From an uncultured Sphingobium sp. (GTDB lineage Bacteria; Pseudomonadota; Alphaproteobacteria; Sphingomonadales; Sphingomonadaceae): a DNA stretch of 15,123 bases. Location of the stretch: NCBI GenBank assembly GCA_913773715.1, contig CAJYHD010000217.1:1-15123 (forward strand), in the 5' to 3' direction. Shown in pieces: positions 1-7,454 of this stretch. The position numbers and the translations under genes are program-made. A model generated the notes under the pieces. That model was not told where the DNA came from and searched no databases. It saw only the letters and a list, made by a program, of their open reading frames with translations. Numbering within the stretch: the first letter of the stretch is position 1; every line of letters starts with the position of its first letter.

Positions 1-1462
1 CCAATATGGTCCGCCGCTGCCCAATGGCGACCAGCGCGGCCAGATCAGCAACTTCAACCGCCGCAACCGCATCCTCAACAAGACCTTCGAGCTGAACGCC
101 GAATGGGAAGCGACCACCGGCTTCACGCTCCAGGTCGGCGGTCAGTATCGCACCAGCGACTATACCCAGCGCCAGCGCGACCTGATCCCGACCCAGCGCT
201 TGCCGCTGACCCTGCCCGCCGGAGTGACCTTGCGCGACATCACCTTCGTGACGAAAGGCGTGGGCAAGAATCTGGGCGGCAACATGCAGGATTTCGCCGC
301 GATCGATCCCGACAAGTTCCGTGCGGCGGTCGATTACGACAATGTCTATAAATTCTGCGGCATCGAATGCGCCAGCTATTATGCGACGGTGCAGGAAACC
401 TACAAGTCCGGCTACTTCATGGCGAAGTTCAACACGCAAGACGTGCTGCCCGTCACGATCCGGGGTGAAGCGGGCGTGCGTTACGTCCACACCGATTTCC
501 ATACCGAAGGGACGATCCCGACCGCCGCGCCTGCCGGGTCGCAATATCCGACCGTCGGCGTGATATCCGCCGTCGATCGCTCCTATTCCGACTGGCTGCC
601 CTCGGCCAACGTCGCGATCGACATCACGCCGACGCTGATCGGTCGCCTGTCCGCTGCGCGTGTGATGTCACGCGCCTCTTACGGCCAACTGACGCCCAGC
701 GGCAGCGTCAACGTCGCGACGCGCACCGGCTCCTTCAGCAATCCGCAGCTCGACCCGATCCGCGCCAATACCATCGACGCAGCGCTCGAATGGTATTTCG
801 CGCCAGGCTCTCTGATCTCCATCGCCTATTTCTACAAGAACATCGAAACCTACATTCAGACGACGCCGCCGGTGCTGGTGCCGTTCCGCGACCTGGGCCT
901 GCCCGCCTCCCTGCTGGTCGGCGCAGGCAGCGGCGTCACGATCGACGAACAGTTCAGCATCACCCGCGTCAACAATACGCAGGGCGGCCCCCTGCGCGGG
1001 TTCGAGGTCAATCTGCAACTGCCGTTCCGCTTCCTGCCGGGCGCGCTCAGCAATTTCGGCCTGCTCGCCAACTTCACGCGGGTGCGGTCCAACATCGACT
1101 ATATCGTCGCTGGCGGCGGCACGCGCAGCGCTCCGCTCGTCGGCCTGTCGCCCGAAACGGCCAGCGGCACGCTTTATTATGAGGACGACCGATTCAGCAT
1201 CCGTTCGACCGTCAACTATCGCGGCGCTTATCTGACCGGCATTCCCGGTCCGCAGGATAGCGACGCCAACGGCGCGACCAAGACGATCTTCGTCGATGCG
1301 TCGGCCTCCTACAACCTGACCGAGAACGTCAAGCTGATCGCCGAAGTGTCCAACATCACCAATGAACAGAACAACCTGTTCACGGATACGACACGCAAGG
1401 ACCCGCTCTACACGTCCAACTTCGGGCGCACTTATGCGGTGGCGGTGAACATGTCTTTTTAA
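1..1462 (+). CDS. TonB-dependent receptor, C-terminal part (5' end outside window)
   Basis: Outer-membrane beta-barrel receptor that would take up a ligand with energy from TonB-ExbB-ExbD. The frame is open from base 2 to the TAA at 1460-1462, giving 486 visible residues; the signal peptide, TonB box and plug lie upstream of the window. Visible signs are alternating aromatic/polar barrel strands, the strand phrase ALEWYFAPGSLISIAYFYKN, a Cys pair (CGIEC) in an extracellular-loop-like stretch, a late strand with NITNEQNN, and a C-terminal Phe (AVNMSF), the usual outer-membrane assembly signal. The same ALEWY strand phrase recurs in the next gene, so the two are paralogues of the large proteobacterial receptor class often linked to carbohydrate uptake (TIGR01782-like). 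The substrate is unknown. An internal Met at 200 is not the start, because the homologous frame continues upstream without a stop. Confidence 0.93.
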   Translation, partial: QYGPPLPNGDQRGQISNFNRRNRILNKTFELNAEWEATTGFTLQVGGQYRTSDYTQRQRDLIPTQRLPLTLPAGVTLRDITFVTKGVGKNLGGNMQDFAAIDPDKFRAAVDYDNVYKFCGIECASYYATVQETYKSGYFMAKFNTQDVLPVTIRGEAGVRYVHTDFHTEGTIPTAAPAGSQYPTVGVISAVDRSYSDWLPSANVAIDITPTLIGRLSAARVMSRASYGQLTPSGSVNVATRTGSFSNPQLDPIRANTIDAALEWYFAPGSLISIAYFYKNIETYIQTTPPVLVPFRDLGLPASLLVGAGSGVTIDEQFSITRVNNTQGGPLRGFEVNLQLPFRFLPGALSNFGLLANFTRVRSNIDYIVAGGGTRSAPLVGLSPETASGTLYYEDDRFSIRSTVNYRGAYLTGIPGPQDSDANGATKTIFVDASASYNLTENVKLIAEVSNITNEQNNLFTDTTRKDPLYTSNFGRTYAVAVNMSF

Positions 1463-1472
1463 GCACTGCCAG

Positions 1473-1500
1473 ACGATTGCCGCCGCATGACGGCAATCGT
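1473..1500 (+). terminator. Hairpin after the first TonB receptor, possible terminator
   Basis: A perfect 10-bp inverted repeat (ACGATTGCCG / CGGCAATCGT) with an 8-nt loop lies 10 bp after the receptor stop codon. Only TT follows before GCAAAA, so the U-tract is poor. It could be a weak terminator or an mRNA 3'-end stabiliser separating the two receptor genes. Confidence 0.45.
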
Positions 1501-1502
1501 TT

Positions 1503-1550
1503 GCAAAATCTGTAGTTCATCGCGCAAAACCTGTCGTTCACCGCAAAAAT
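1503..1550 (+). promoter_or_regulatory. Tandem 21-bp-period repeat upstream of second TonB receptor, candidate operator
   Basis: Copy 1 is GCAAAATCTGTAGTTCATC (1503-1521) and copy 2 is GCAAAACCTGTCGTTCACC (1524-1542), identical at 16 of 19 positions. A third partial start, GCAAAAAT, follows at 1543. The 21-bp period is about two helical turns, as expected for side-by-side binding of a regulator on one face of the DNA. The repeats lie about 140-180 bp upstream of the receptor start, in a gap with no gene. I infer a regulatory site; the cognate regulator is not in the window. The rest of the gap (1551-1669) holds an AT-rich patch near 1651-1668 but no -35/-10 pair I would defend. Confidence 0.4.
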
Positions 1551-1680
1551 ATTGAACGCTGTAATTACCGGAGCATGGTCGCGCATGCAGGGGAGTTTAG
1601 CGTTAAAGCAGGCCGAGCCAATACGGTCAGGCGCCGGATTTCTCCCGCAAATCTATTATAAATCAATTTGGGAGAGAGAC

Positions 1681-4515
1681 ATGAGGCCGATCTGGATTCT
1701 CGCTGTTTTGGGTGCCAGTTGTTCCTTGCCGACGCTGGCCATGGCACAAACCGCCACCGGGCAGACAGCGCAACCCGCAGCACCAGCCGCCGCCCCCGCT
1801 GACAGCGCCGACATCGTCGTCACCGGCATCCGTGCCAGCCTTGGCAACTCTGCCCAGACCAAGCGCGACGCCGACCAGATTGTCGATTCGATCAGCGCGG
1901 TCGAAGTCGGCAAGTTCCCCGATGCCAACATCGCCGAATCGCTTCAGCGCATCACCGGCGTCGCGATCGACCGCTCGGGCGGCGAAGGCCAGTTCATCAC
2001 CGTTCGCGGCCTTGGCCCCGAATTTAACACCGTTCTCGTCAACGGCCGCGTCATGGCGACCGACAATGCGGGCCGCGAATTTTCGTTCGACGTTCTGTCG
2101 TCCAACATGATCCAGCGCACCGACATTTATAAGTCGCCCGTCCCCGAATTGCAGGAAGGCGGCATCGGCGCGACCGTCAACATCGTCACGACCCGCCCGC
2201 TCGAAGGGCGCGACGGTCTGCATGCCACGGCGCAGATCGGTGGCATCTACGATGTGCAGCGCAAGAAGGCGACGCCTGACCTCGCCGGCAACCTGTCGTG
2301 GACCAATCCCGACAAGACGCTCGGCATCGTCCTTGCCGGTTCCTACACCAAGCGCAAGAACCAGACCGACACGATCGCGATCGACGGCTGGATCAACGGT
2401 CGTCCCGACATCGTCCAGAACATCAACGGTTCGCCGACGCTGATCACCGGCTCCGATCCGCGCTATCCCTTCTCCGGCAACGTCAACGTGCCGCAGAGCC
2501 TCTATTATCAGCGCGGCCAGGAAACGCGCGAGCGCATCAACCTGTCAGGCACGATCCAGTATCGCCCGTCCGACACGTTGGAAGTGACGATCGACGGCAT
2601 CTATTCCAAGTTCGACGTTTCGGGCGTCGTCCGCCGCATCGATAACTTCATGGCGGCGCCCTATTATCAGCCGACCTTCGACGAGAACGGCACGGCGACC
2701 AGCCTCAGCATGCTGGGCAGCGACTTCCTGGCGCAGAACCCGCAGTTTGCGGCGCAATATGGCCCGCTGCTGACCAACAACGGCATCAACGCCAAGATCG
2801 ACCATGTTTACAACACCACGAACCGCAAATCGAGCAGCTACCAGTTCGGCGGTAACATCAAGTGGAACCCGGCCGACGACGTCCAGGTCAGCTTCGATGC
2901 ATCGATGACCGGCGCGAACCGCAAGTCGCCCAACCAGTATCTCGTGATAGGCGGCCTGCTGCCCTATACCTACCAGTTCAATCTGAACGGGGATGGGGAG
3001 CTTCCGACGGTCGGCTACGACAACAATATCATCAACGATCCCAACTTCATGCGCCTCCATTATATGGGGATCGACAACAACCGCTCGCGCGACCGCGGCT
3101 CCGAATTCCACCTTGATACCAAATATGACATTCAGGATTCGATCCTGAAGTCGGTCAAGTTCGGCCTGTCCTACACGCAGCGGCGCAAGATCAACCGCTC
3201 CTTCAACAACACCGAGTCGAGCTGCACCTATTGCGGCTATCAGGTGCCGATCGCGCAGGGGCTGCTCAGCTCCTATGAATGGAGCGACCTTCTGGGCGGT
3301 GGCCGGAACATTCCGCCCAGCGTGTTCCAGTTCGATCCCGAAGCATTCCTCGCCTATTTGAACGATCCCGCGACGCTCAACATTCCGACGAACGGTCGCA
3401 CGCCCGCACAGCAGGCCGCCTTCGCGCAAGCCGCGCTGGCGCTCGAAAACGGACCGTTCGGCGTGCGCGAGCAGCTTCGCGGCACGGTCAACGTTCGCGA
3501 AAAGCTGACGGCGGGCTATGTCAGCATGGAGTTCGGCGGATCGTCGTGGAACGGCAATGTCGGCATGCGCGTCATCAAGACCGACGTGCTGTCGTCCGGC
3601 TTCGACACGCCGGTCACCAGCATCACCGCGACGCCGGGCGACGACACGCTGCAATATGCCTATGGCCCGGCGACCGCGATCTCGGTCAGCAACAGCTATG
3701 TAAACGCGCTGCCATCGGCCAACATCAAATATAATCTGACCGACAATCTGATCGCTCGCGCGGCCTATTCCAAGGCGATCACGCGTCCGACGCTGACCGA
3801 CCTTGGCGTCAACAATAATTTCGGCGGTCGCATCTCGATCCCGACGTCATCGGGCGGCAATCCCAATTTGCGGCCGTTCCGTTCGACCAACTATGATCTG
3901 GCGCTCGAATGGTATATCTCCCGCGTCAGCTACATCAGCGTCGGCGGCTTCTACAAGGATCTGTCCGACTTCCTCGAACTCCAGACGCTGCCCGTCGAAC
4001 AACTGGGTCGCACCTTCCAGGATACTCGCACCCGCAACGGCCAGACCGGCACGATCAAGGGCGTGGAAATCGGCGGCCAATATTCGTTCGACGCGCTGGG
4101 CGGCTTCGCCTCGGGCTTCGGCGTCACCGGCAACTACACCTATGTGTCGAGCAGCGCCAAGCGCGACCAGACGCTCACCGACTATGGCTGCGGCTATAAC
4201 GGCCTGTCGCCCCACTCGGCGAACGGCAGCGTCTTCTTCGAAAAGTACGGCCTGTCCGCCCGCGTTTCGTACAACTGGCGTTCGGACTATCTGCGCAACT
4301 GCCGCGACAGCCAGTCGCGGCCGCGTAACCGCTCGTCCTATGGTCAGCTCGACTTCAACGTCTCGTACGACCTGACGCCCAACTTCCAGGTCTATGTCCA
4401 GGGCGTCAACATCACCAACGAGATGGTGGATGAATGGTCGGCGGTAAAGACCCGCTACCTGCAACTTCAGGAAACCGGCGCACGCTATAATTTCGGCGTC
4501 CGCGCGAAGTTCTAA
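1681..4515 (+). CDS. TonB-dependent receptor, complete
   Basis: A 944-residue outer-membrane receptor for TonB-driven uptake. It has a Sec signal peptide (residues 1-22, cut after LAMA), an Ala/Pro-rich linker, a TonB-box-like DIVVTG at 44-49, a plug domain to about residue 190 (SLQRITGVAIDRS, ITVRGLGPEFNTVLVNGR, GGIGATVNIVTTRPL), then a long beta-barrel ending in Phe (NFGVRAKF). Loop cysteines occur as CTYC and later as single residues near the C-terminus. This plug style matches the TIGR01782-like class common in Caulobacter, Xanthomonas and sphingomonads, many of which import oligosaccharides; the substrate here is unknown. The start is ATG 1681, because GGGAG (1670-1674) lies 6 nt upstream and the signal peptide begins there; an in-frame start at 1552 would bury the signal sequence. 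A hairpin and tandem repeat lie upstream and a strong terminator downstream, so it probably forms its own transcript. Confidence 0.95.
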   Translation: MRPIWILAVLGASCSLPTLAMAQTATGQTAQPAAPAAAPADSADIVVTGIRASLGNSAQTKRDADQIVDSISAVEVGKFPDANIAESLQRITGVAIDRSGGEGQFITVRGLGPEFNTVLVNGRVMATDNAGREFSFDVLSSNMIQRTDIYKSPVPELQEGGIGATVNIVTTRPLEGRDGLHATAQIGGIYDVQRKKATPDLAGNLSWTNPDKTLGIVLAGSYTKRKNQTDTIAIDGWINGRPDIVQNINGSPTLITGSDPRYPFSGNVNVPQSLYYQRGQETRERINLSGTIQYRPSDTLEVTIDGIYSKFDVSGVVRRIDNFMAAPYYQPTFDENGTATSLSMLGSDFLAQNPQFAAQYGPLLTNNGINAKIDHVYNTTNRKSSSYQFGGNIKWNPADDVQVSFDASMTGANRKSPNQYLVIGGLLPYTYQFNLNGDGELPTVGYDNNIINDPNFMRLHYMGIDNNRSRDRGSEFHLDTKYDIQDSILKSVKFGLSYTQRRKINRSFNNTESSCTYCGYQVPIAQGLLSSYEWSDLLGGGRNIPPSVFQFDPEAFLAYLNDPATLNIPTNGRTPAQQAAFAQAALALENGPFGVREQLRGTVNVREKLTAGYVSMEFGGSSWNGNVGMRVIKTDVLSSGFDTPVTSITATPGDDTLQYAYGPATAISVSNSYVNALPSANIKYNLTDNLIARAAYSKAITRPTLTDLGVNNNFGGRISIPTSSGGNPNLRPFRSTNYDLALEWYISRVSYISVGGFYKDLSDFLELQTLPVEQLGRTFQDTRTRNGQTGTIKGVEIGGQYSFDALGGFASGFGVTGNYTYVSSSAKRDQTLTDYGCGYNGLSPHSANGSVFFEKYGLSARVSYNWRSDYLRNCRDSQSRPRNRSSYGQLDFNVSYDLTPNFQVYVQGVNITNEMVDEWSAVKTRYLQLQETGARYNFGVRAKF

Positions 4516-4528
4516 ACGCACATGGGAT

Positions 4529-4560
4529 GCCCCGCCCGGATCATGGGCGGGGCGTTTTTT
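4529..4560 (+). terminator. Intrinsic terminator after TonB receptor
   Basis: A perfect 9-bp GC-rich stem (GCCCCGCCC / GGGCGGGGC, 4529-4537 and 4545-4553) with a 7-nt loop is followed by G and six T (4555-4560). It lies 14 bp after the receptor stop and before the ribosome-binding site of the DUF1080 gene, so the latter probably depends on read-through or a promoter overlapping this short gap. Confidence 0.92.
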
Positions 4561-4582
4561 CTATCACGAACAGGAGAGGCAG

Positions 4583-5314
4583 ATGGGTCGGATCATGAAT
4601 GCGGGCATCTGCCTTCTCTTGCTGGCGGGCGTCCCGACCAGCGCGCAGGTCAAACAGGCATCGCCCAACAGCCTGACGCAACAGGAGCGCGCACAGGGCT
4701 GGACGCTCCTCTTCAATGGCCGCGACCTCGACGGCTGGCGCAGCTATACCGGCGGCGCGCCGTCATCGGCCTGGGTCGTGAAAGACGGGGTGCTGATGCT
4801 GACCGCGAACAGCGGCAATATGAGCGGCTCCGACCTCGTCACCGACCAGAGCTATGGCGACTTCGAACTGACACTCGACTGGAAGGTGGAGAAGGGCGGC
4901 AACAGCGGCGTCCTCTACCGCGCCCGCAACGTGCCGCAGACCAAATATATCTACGAAACCGGCATCGAAATGCAGATTCTCGACAATGAGGGGCATTCCG
5001 ATGGCAAGATCCCGACGCACCGCGCCGGTGCGCTCTACGACATCACCGTCCCGCCAGCGGGCGCGGCGCATCCGGCGGGACGCTGGAACTACGCCCGGCT
5101 ACGCGTCGAACCCGGTCGCATCCGCCAATGGCTGAACGGCGTCCTCACCGCCGATGTCCCCTTCGGCAACGACGCATGGCGCGCCAGGGTCGCCGCCTCC
5201 AAATTCGCCAAGATGCCGCTGTTCGCAACCTGCCCGACCGGCGTCATCGGCCTTCAGGATCATGGCGAGCCCGTCGCCTTCCGCAACATCAAGCTGCGCG
5301 TGCTGAAGCCCTGA
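4583..5314 (+). CDS. Secreted DUF1080 (3-keto-disaccharide hydrolase-like) protein
   Basis: A 243-residue protein with a signal peptide (residues 1-21, hydrophobic ICLLLLAGV, cut near TSA-Q; no lipobox cysteine) and one DUF1080 / PF06439 domain, a concanavalin-like beta-sandwich. Hallmarks are LFNGRDLDGW (43-52), GNSGVLYR (107-114), EMQILD (129-134), THRAGALYD (145-153) and GLQDHGEPVAFRNI (223-236). Characterised family members hydrolyse 3-keto-glycosides or 3-keto-disaccharides, but the family is broad and the substrate here is not evident. Start ATG 4583 has AGGAG 6 nt upstream; ATG 4595 is an alternative with a shorter n-region. It follows the TonB receptor by 67 bp across a terminator, which suggests a functional link (import plus periplasmic cleavage), though possibly separate transcription. 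Domain call is firm; enzymatic role is inferred. Confidence 0.92.
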   Translation: MGRIMNAGICLLLLAGVPTSAQVKQASPNSLTQQERAQGWTLLFNGRDLDGWRSYTGGAPSSAWVVKDGVLMLTANSGNMSGSDLVTDQSYGDFELTLDWKVEKGGNSGVLYRARNVPQTKYIYETGIEMQILDNEGHSDGKIPTHRAGALYDITVPPAGAAHPAGRWNYARLRVEPGRIRQWLNGVLTADVPFGNDAWRARVAASKFAKMPLFATCPTGVIGLQDHGEPVAFRNIKLRVLKP

Positions 5315-5318
5315 CGCG

Positions 5319-5555
5319 TCAGCCGGTCGGCAGCAGGATTGCCGGTACGCACAGCACCAGGATCAGCCCCAGCACGATCCGCTGCCCCCGCGAAATGCCG
5401 AGCGGCTTGGCCCGCCATAGCATGGGGCACGCGAGCACGCTCATCGCGATCAACATGTTCGACAGGTCGCCGGACCCGCCGATCGGCATATCCTGCCGCA
5501 GCGCCAGCCCCGCGAACAGGGCGATGAAACTCAATATCCAGCCAATGAGCGCCAT
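5319..5555 (-). CDS. Small hypothetical membrane protein
   Basis: A 78-residue, very hydrophobic protein with three likely membrane helices (about residues 4-19, 33-47 and 58-76) joined by short loops, the second loop being basic (WRAKPLGISRGQR). I do not recognise a family. The ATG at 5555 is preceded on the minus strand by AAGGGG about 5 nt away, a reasonable ribosome-binding site, and the hydrophobic periodicity argues that it is real coding sequence rather than a shadow, since no other gene covers this stretch. It converges on the DUF1080 gene, with stop codons separated by 4 bp (5315-5318). It lies just downstream of the VOC gene on the same strand, 48 bp apart, and may be co-transcribed with it. 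Confidence 0.7.
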   Translation of the reverse strand: MALIGWILSFIALFAGLALRQDMPIGGSGDLSNMLIAMSVLACPMLWRAKPLGISRGQRIVLGLILVLCVPAILLPTG

Positions 5556-5603
5556 GCCCGCCCCTTTCGTTCCGCATTAGAACGGACGCGGGTTGCGCAA
5601 TCT

Positions 5604-6035
5604 TTAATGCGTCGGCATGTCCCACGGATCGTAGCTGCCGAAGCTCCAGATATTCCCCTCTGGATCGAGCGCCTCATAGCCGCGCCCCGGATAGCCATCA
5701 TTATCATGCGGCTCGTTCACCACCACAGCGCCCGCGTTGCGCGCGTGCAGGCAATGTGCGTCGGGATCGGCCACCACCACATAGATGCAGGTCGTTGCGC
5801 CGTTCAGTTCGCGCGGCGTGGACCAGGTATAAAGCGACTCGCTCTCCCCATCCCGCACGCTACCCAGCATGACCATGCCGTCTCCCAGAACGAGCTGTGC
5901 ATGATGGATGATCGTCGGATCGGCCTCGTCGGGATAGACGGCATGGCGCGCAAAGCCGAACGCGTCGCAGAGGAAGTCGATGGCTGCGGGCGCATCGGCA
6001 TAGCGCAGGCCGGGGATGACGGGCGAACCGGGCAT
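5604..6035 (-). CDS. VOC / PhnB-like glyoxalase-superfamily protein
   Basis: A 143-residue single-domain protein of the vicinal oxygen chelate superfamily. It has paired beta-alpha-beta-beta-beta modules: LRYADAPAAIDFLCDAFGF (10-28) opening the first, IIHHAQLVLGDGMVMLGS (42-59) with a candidate metal-ligand His, and EALDPEGNIWSFGSY (121-135) closing the second with the conserved acidic residue. This resembles the uncharacterised PhnB-like/YycE-type proteins more than a true lactoylglutathione lyase, so the substrate is unknown. The start is ATG 6035, because GAGGAGAGG lies just upstream on the minus strand; the frame extends to a TTG at 6062 but that would read through this ribosome-binding site. 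It is divergent from the hisN-type gene, sharing a 66-bp intergenic region. Confidence 0.88.
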   Translation of the reverse strand: MPGSPVIPGLRYADAPAAIDFLCDAFGFARHAVYPDEADPTIIHHAQLVLGDGMVMLGSVRDGESESLYTWSTPRELNGATTCIYVVVADPDAHCLHARNAGAVVVNEPHDNDGYPGRGYEALDPEGNIWSFGSYDPWDMPTH

Positions 6036-6038
6036 GAT

Positions 6039-6047
6039 CCTCTCCTC
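6039..6047 (-). promoter_or_regulatory. Ribosome-binding site fixing the VOC gene start
   Basis: On the minus strand GAGGAGAGG is followed by ATC and then the ATG at 6035. AGGAG (6046-6042) stands 6 nt from the start codon, which supports ATG 6035 over the in-frame TTG at 6062. Confidence 0.75.
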
Positions 6048-6101
6048 ATGAGTGTCGGCCAAGCCTAGCGCAAAGCGGGCGGAGCGGCTAGGCGGGTGGG
6101 C

Positions 6102-6911
6102 ATGACCAGCCGCGACGACCTATTGCTTGCCAACCGCCTTGCCGATGCGGCGGGCGAGGCAATCCGCCCCTTTTTCCGCGCCCGCTACGATCTGGAGATC
6201 AAGGCGGACAAGTCGCCGGTGACGGAGGCCGACCGCGCCGCCGAAGCCGCGATCCGCGCGATCCTAGAAAAAGAGCGTCCGAATGATGGCATCATCGGCG
6301 AGGAATATGGGTCGGAACGCACCGATGCCGAGCGGGTCTGGATCCTCGACCCGATCGACGGCACGCGCAGCTTCATCGCCGGGCGGCCGATCTTCGGCAC
6401 GCTGATCGCGCTGACGCAGGAGGGTTGGCCCACCATCGGCATCATCGACCAGCCGATCGCGCACGAACGCTGGGCGGGAATGAGCGGGCAGGCGACGACC
6501 TTCAACAGCGCGCCCGTCCGCACCCGCGCCTGCCGCGCGCTGGAGGGGGCGGGGATCGCCACCACCAGCCCGCATCTGTTCGCCGACGGCGACGTGCCGC
6601 ATTATATGGCGCTGGTCGCTGCCGTGTCGGGCGGGTCGCCGCGTCAAGGCCCGGTCTATGGCGGGGACTGCTATAATTACGGCCTGCTCGCGTCCGGCTT
6701 CCTCGACATCGTGGTGGAGTCCGGCCTGCAAAGCTACGACTTCGCTGCGCTGGTGCCGGTGGTCGAAGGGGCAGGGGGGCTGATGTGCGACTGGCGCGGC
6801 GATCCGCTTACATCGGCGAGCGAAGGCCATGTGCTGGCGCTCGGCGATCCGGCGCGGCTGGAGGACGTGCTGGAGGCGCTGCATTCCACGCCCGATCATC
6901 ATCACCACTAA
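6102..6911 (+). CDS. hisN: Histidinol-phosphatase-type / inositol monophosphatase family phosphatase
   Basis: A 269-residue Mg-dependent phosphomonoesterase of the inositol-monophosphatase superfamily. Metal-binding motifs are visible: GEEYG (66-70), DPIDGT (83-88, Asp83 and Asp86) and YDFAALVPVVEGAGG (from Tyr212, Asp213). Sequence style (KADKSPVTEADRAAE near the N-terminus, WILDPIDGTRSFIAGRP) fits the HisN-type histidinol-phosphate phosphatases that complete histidine synthesis in many alphaproteobacteria and actinobacteria. A general IMPase or other sugar-phosphate phosphatase cannot be excluded. No other his gene is nearby. The start is probably ATG 6102 with GGCGGG 5 nt upstream; GTG 6096 is an in-frame alternative. 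The C-terminus ends in a native HHHH run (PDHHHH), an oddity. It converges on the macro-domain gene with 3 bp between stops. Confidence 0.85.
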   Translation: MTSRDDLLLANRLADAAGEAIRPFFRARYDLEIKADKSPVTEADRAAEAAIRAILEKERPNDGIIGEEYGSERTDAERVWILDPIDGTRSFIAGRPIFGTLIALTQEGWPTIGIIDQPIAHERWAGMSGQATTFNSAPVRTRACRALEGAGIATTSPHLFADGDVPHYMALVAAVSGGSPRQGPVYGGDCYNYGLLASGFLDIVVESGLQSYDFAALVPVVEGAGGLMCDWRGDPLTSASEGHVLALGDPARLEDVLEALHSTPDHHHH

Positions 6912-6914
6912 GGA

Positions 6915-7442
6915 CTAGCGCGCCGCCTCCACCGTCGCAGCATAGATGGATGTCGTTGCGGCATCGAAACAGATGAACCGGATTTGCGCGAAGCTGTCCA
7001 CATCATTGTCCAGCACATCGCGAACCGCCTCCGCCGCGACCCGCGCCGCCGCTTCCTTGGGATAGCCATAGACACCCGTCGAGATCGCGGGAAAGGCGAT
7101 GCTGCGCACCCCATGCTCTTTCGCGAGCATCAGGCTCGCGCGGTAACAACTTGCCAGCCGCGCCGCTTCGCCCGATCGCCCGTCGCGCCACACCGGTCCT
7201 ACCGTATGGATGACGAAGCGCGCCGGTAGCCTGTAACCCTTGGTGATTCGCGCCTCGCCGGTCGGGCATCCGCCGATCCTGCGACATTCGGCGAGCAGTT
7301 CCGGCCCCGCCGCGCGGTGGATTGCGCCATCCACCCCGCCGCCGCCCAGCAGCGTCTCGTTCGCGGCGTTGACGATCGCATCTACGTCGCATTGCGTGAT
7401 GTCGCCCGTCTCGACCGTCCAGTCAGTCTCGCCGATCCGCAT
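6915..7442 (-). CDS. Macro-domain protein (O-acetyl-ADP-ribose deacetylase / ADP-ribosyl hydrolase type)
   Basis: A 175-residue stand-alone macro domain of the MacroD/YmdB class, which binds ADP-ribose and in characterised members hydrolyses O-acetyl-ADP-ribose or removes ADP-ribose from acidic residues. Motifs are GDIT (13-16), VNAAN (24-28), [14 protein letters not shown] (33-46), the [10 protein letters not shown] stretch (61-70) and [12 protein letters not shown] (117-128), the last lining the phosphate/distal ribose pocket. Length matches the family. ATG 7442 is preceded on the minus strand by GGAGGTG (7453-7447), a very good ribosome-binding site. It starts 12 bp after the end of the AsmA-family gene on the same strand, so the two are probably co-transcribed. 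Its physiological substrate is not known. Confidence 0.93.
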   Translation of the reverse strand: MRIGETDWTVETGDITQCDVDAIVNAANETLLGGGGVDGAIHRAAGPELLAECRRIGGCPTGEARITKGYRLPARFVIHTVGPVWRDGRSGEAARLASCYRASLMLAKEHGVRSIAFPAISTGVYGYPKEAAARVAAEAVRDVLDNDVDSFAQIRFICFDAATTSIYAATVEAAR

Positions 7443-7454
7443 TGCTCACCTCCG

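Noticed and set aside
1552..1680. N-terminal extension of the second TonB receptor to an earlier ATG
   Set aside because: The extension would bury the signal peptide, while GGGAG 6 nt before ATG 1681 supports the internal start.
2545..3654. A 369-codon minus-strand frame inside the TonB receptor gene
   Set aside because: Antisense to an intact receptor with signal peptide and barrel motifs; low-complexity Ala/Arg/Val composition.
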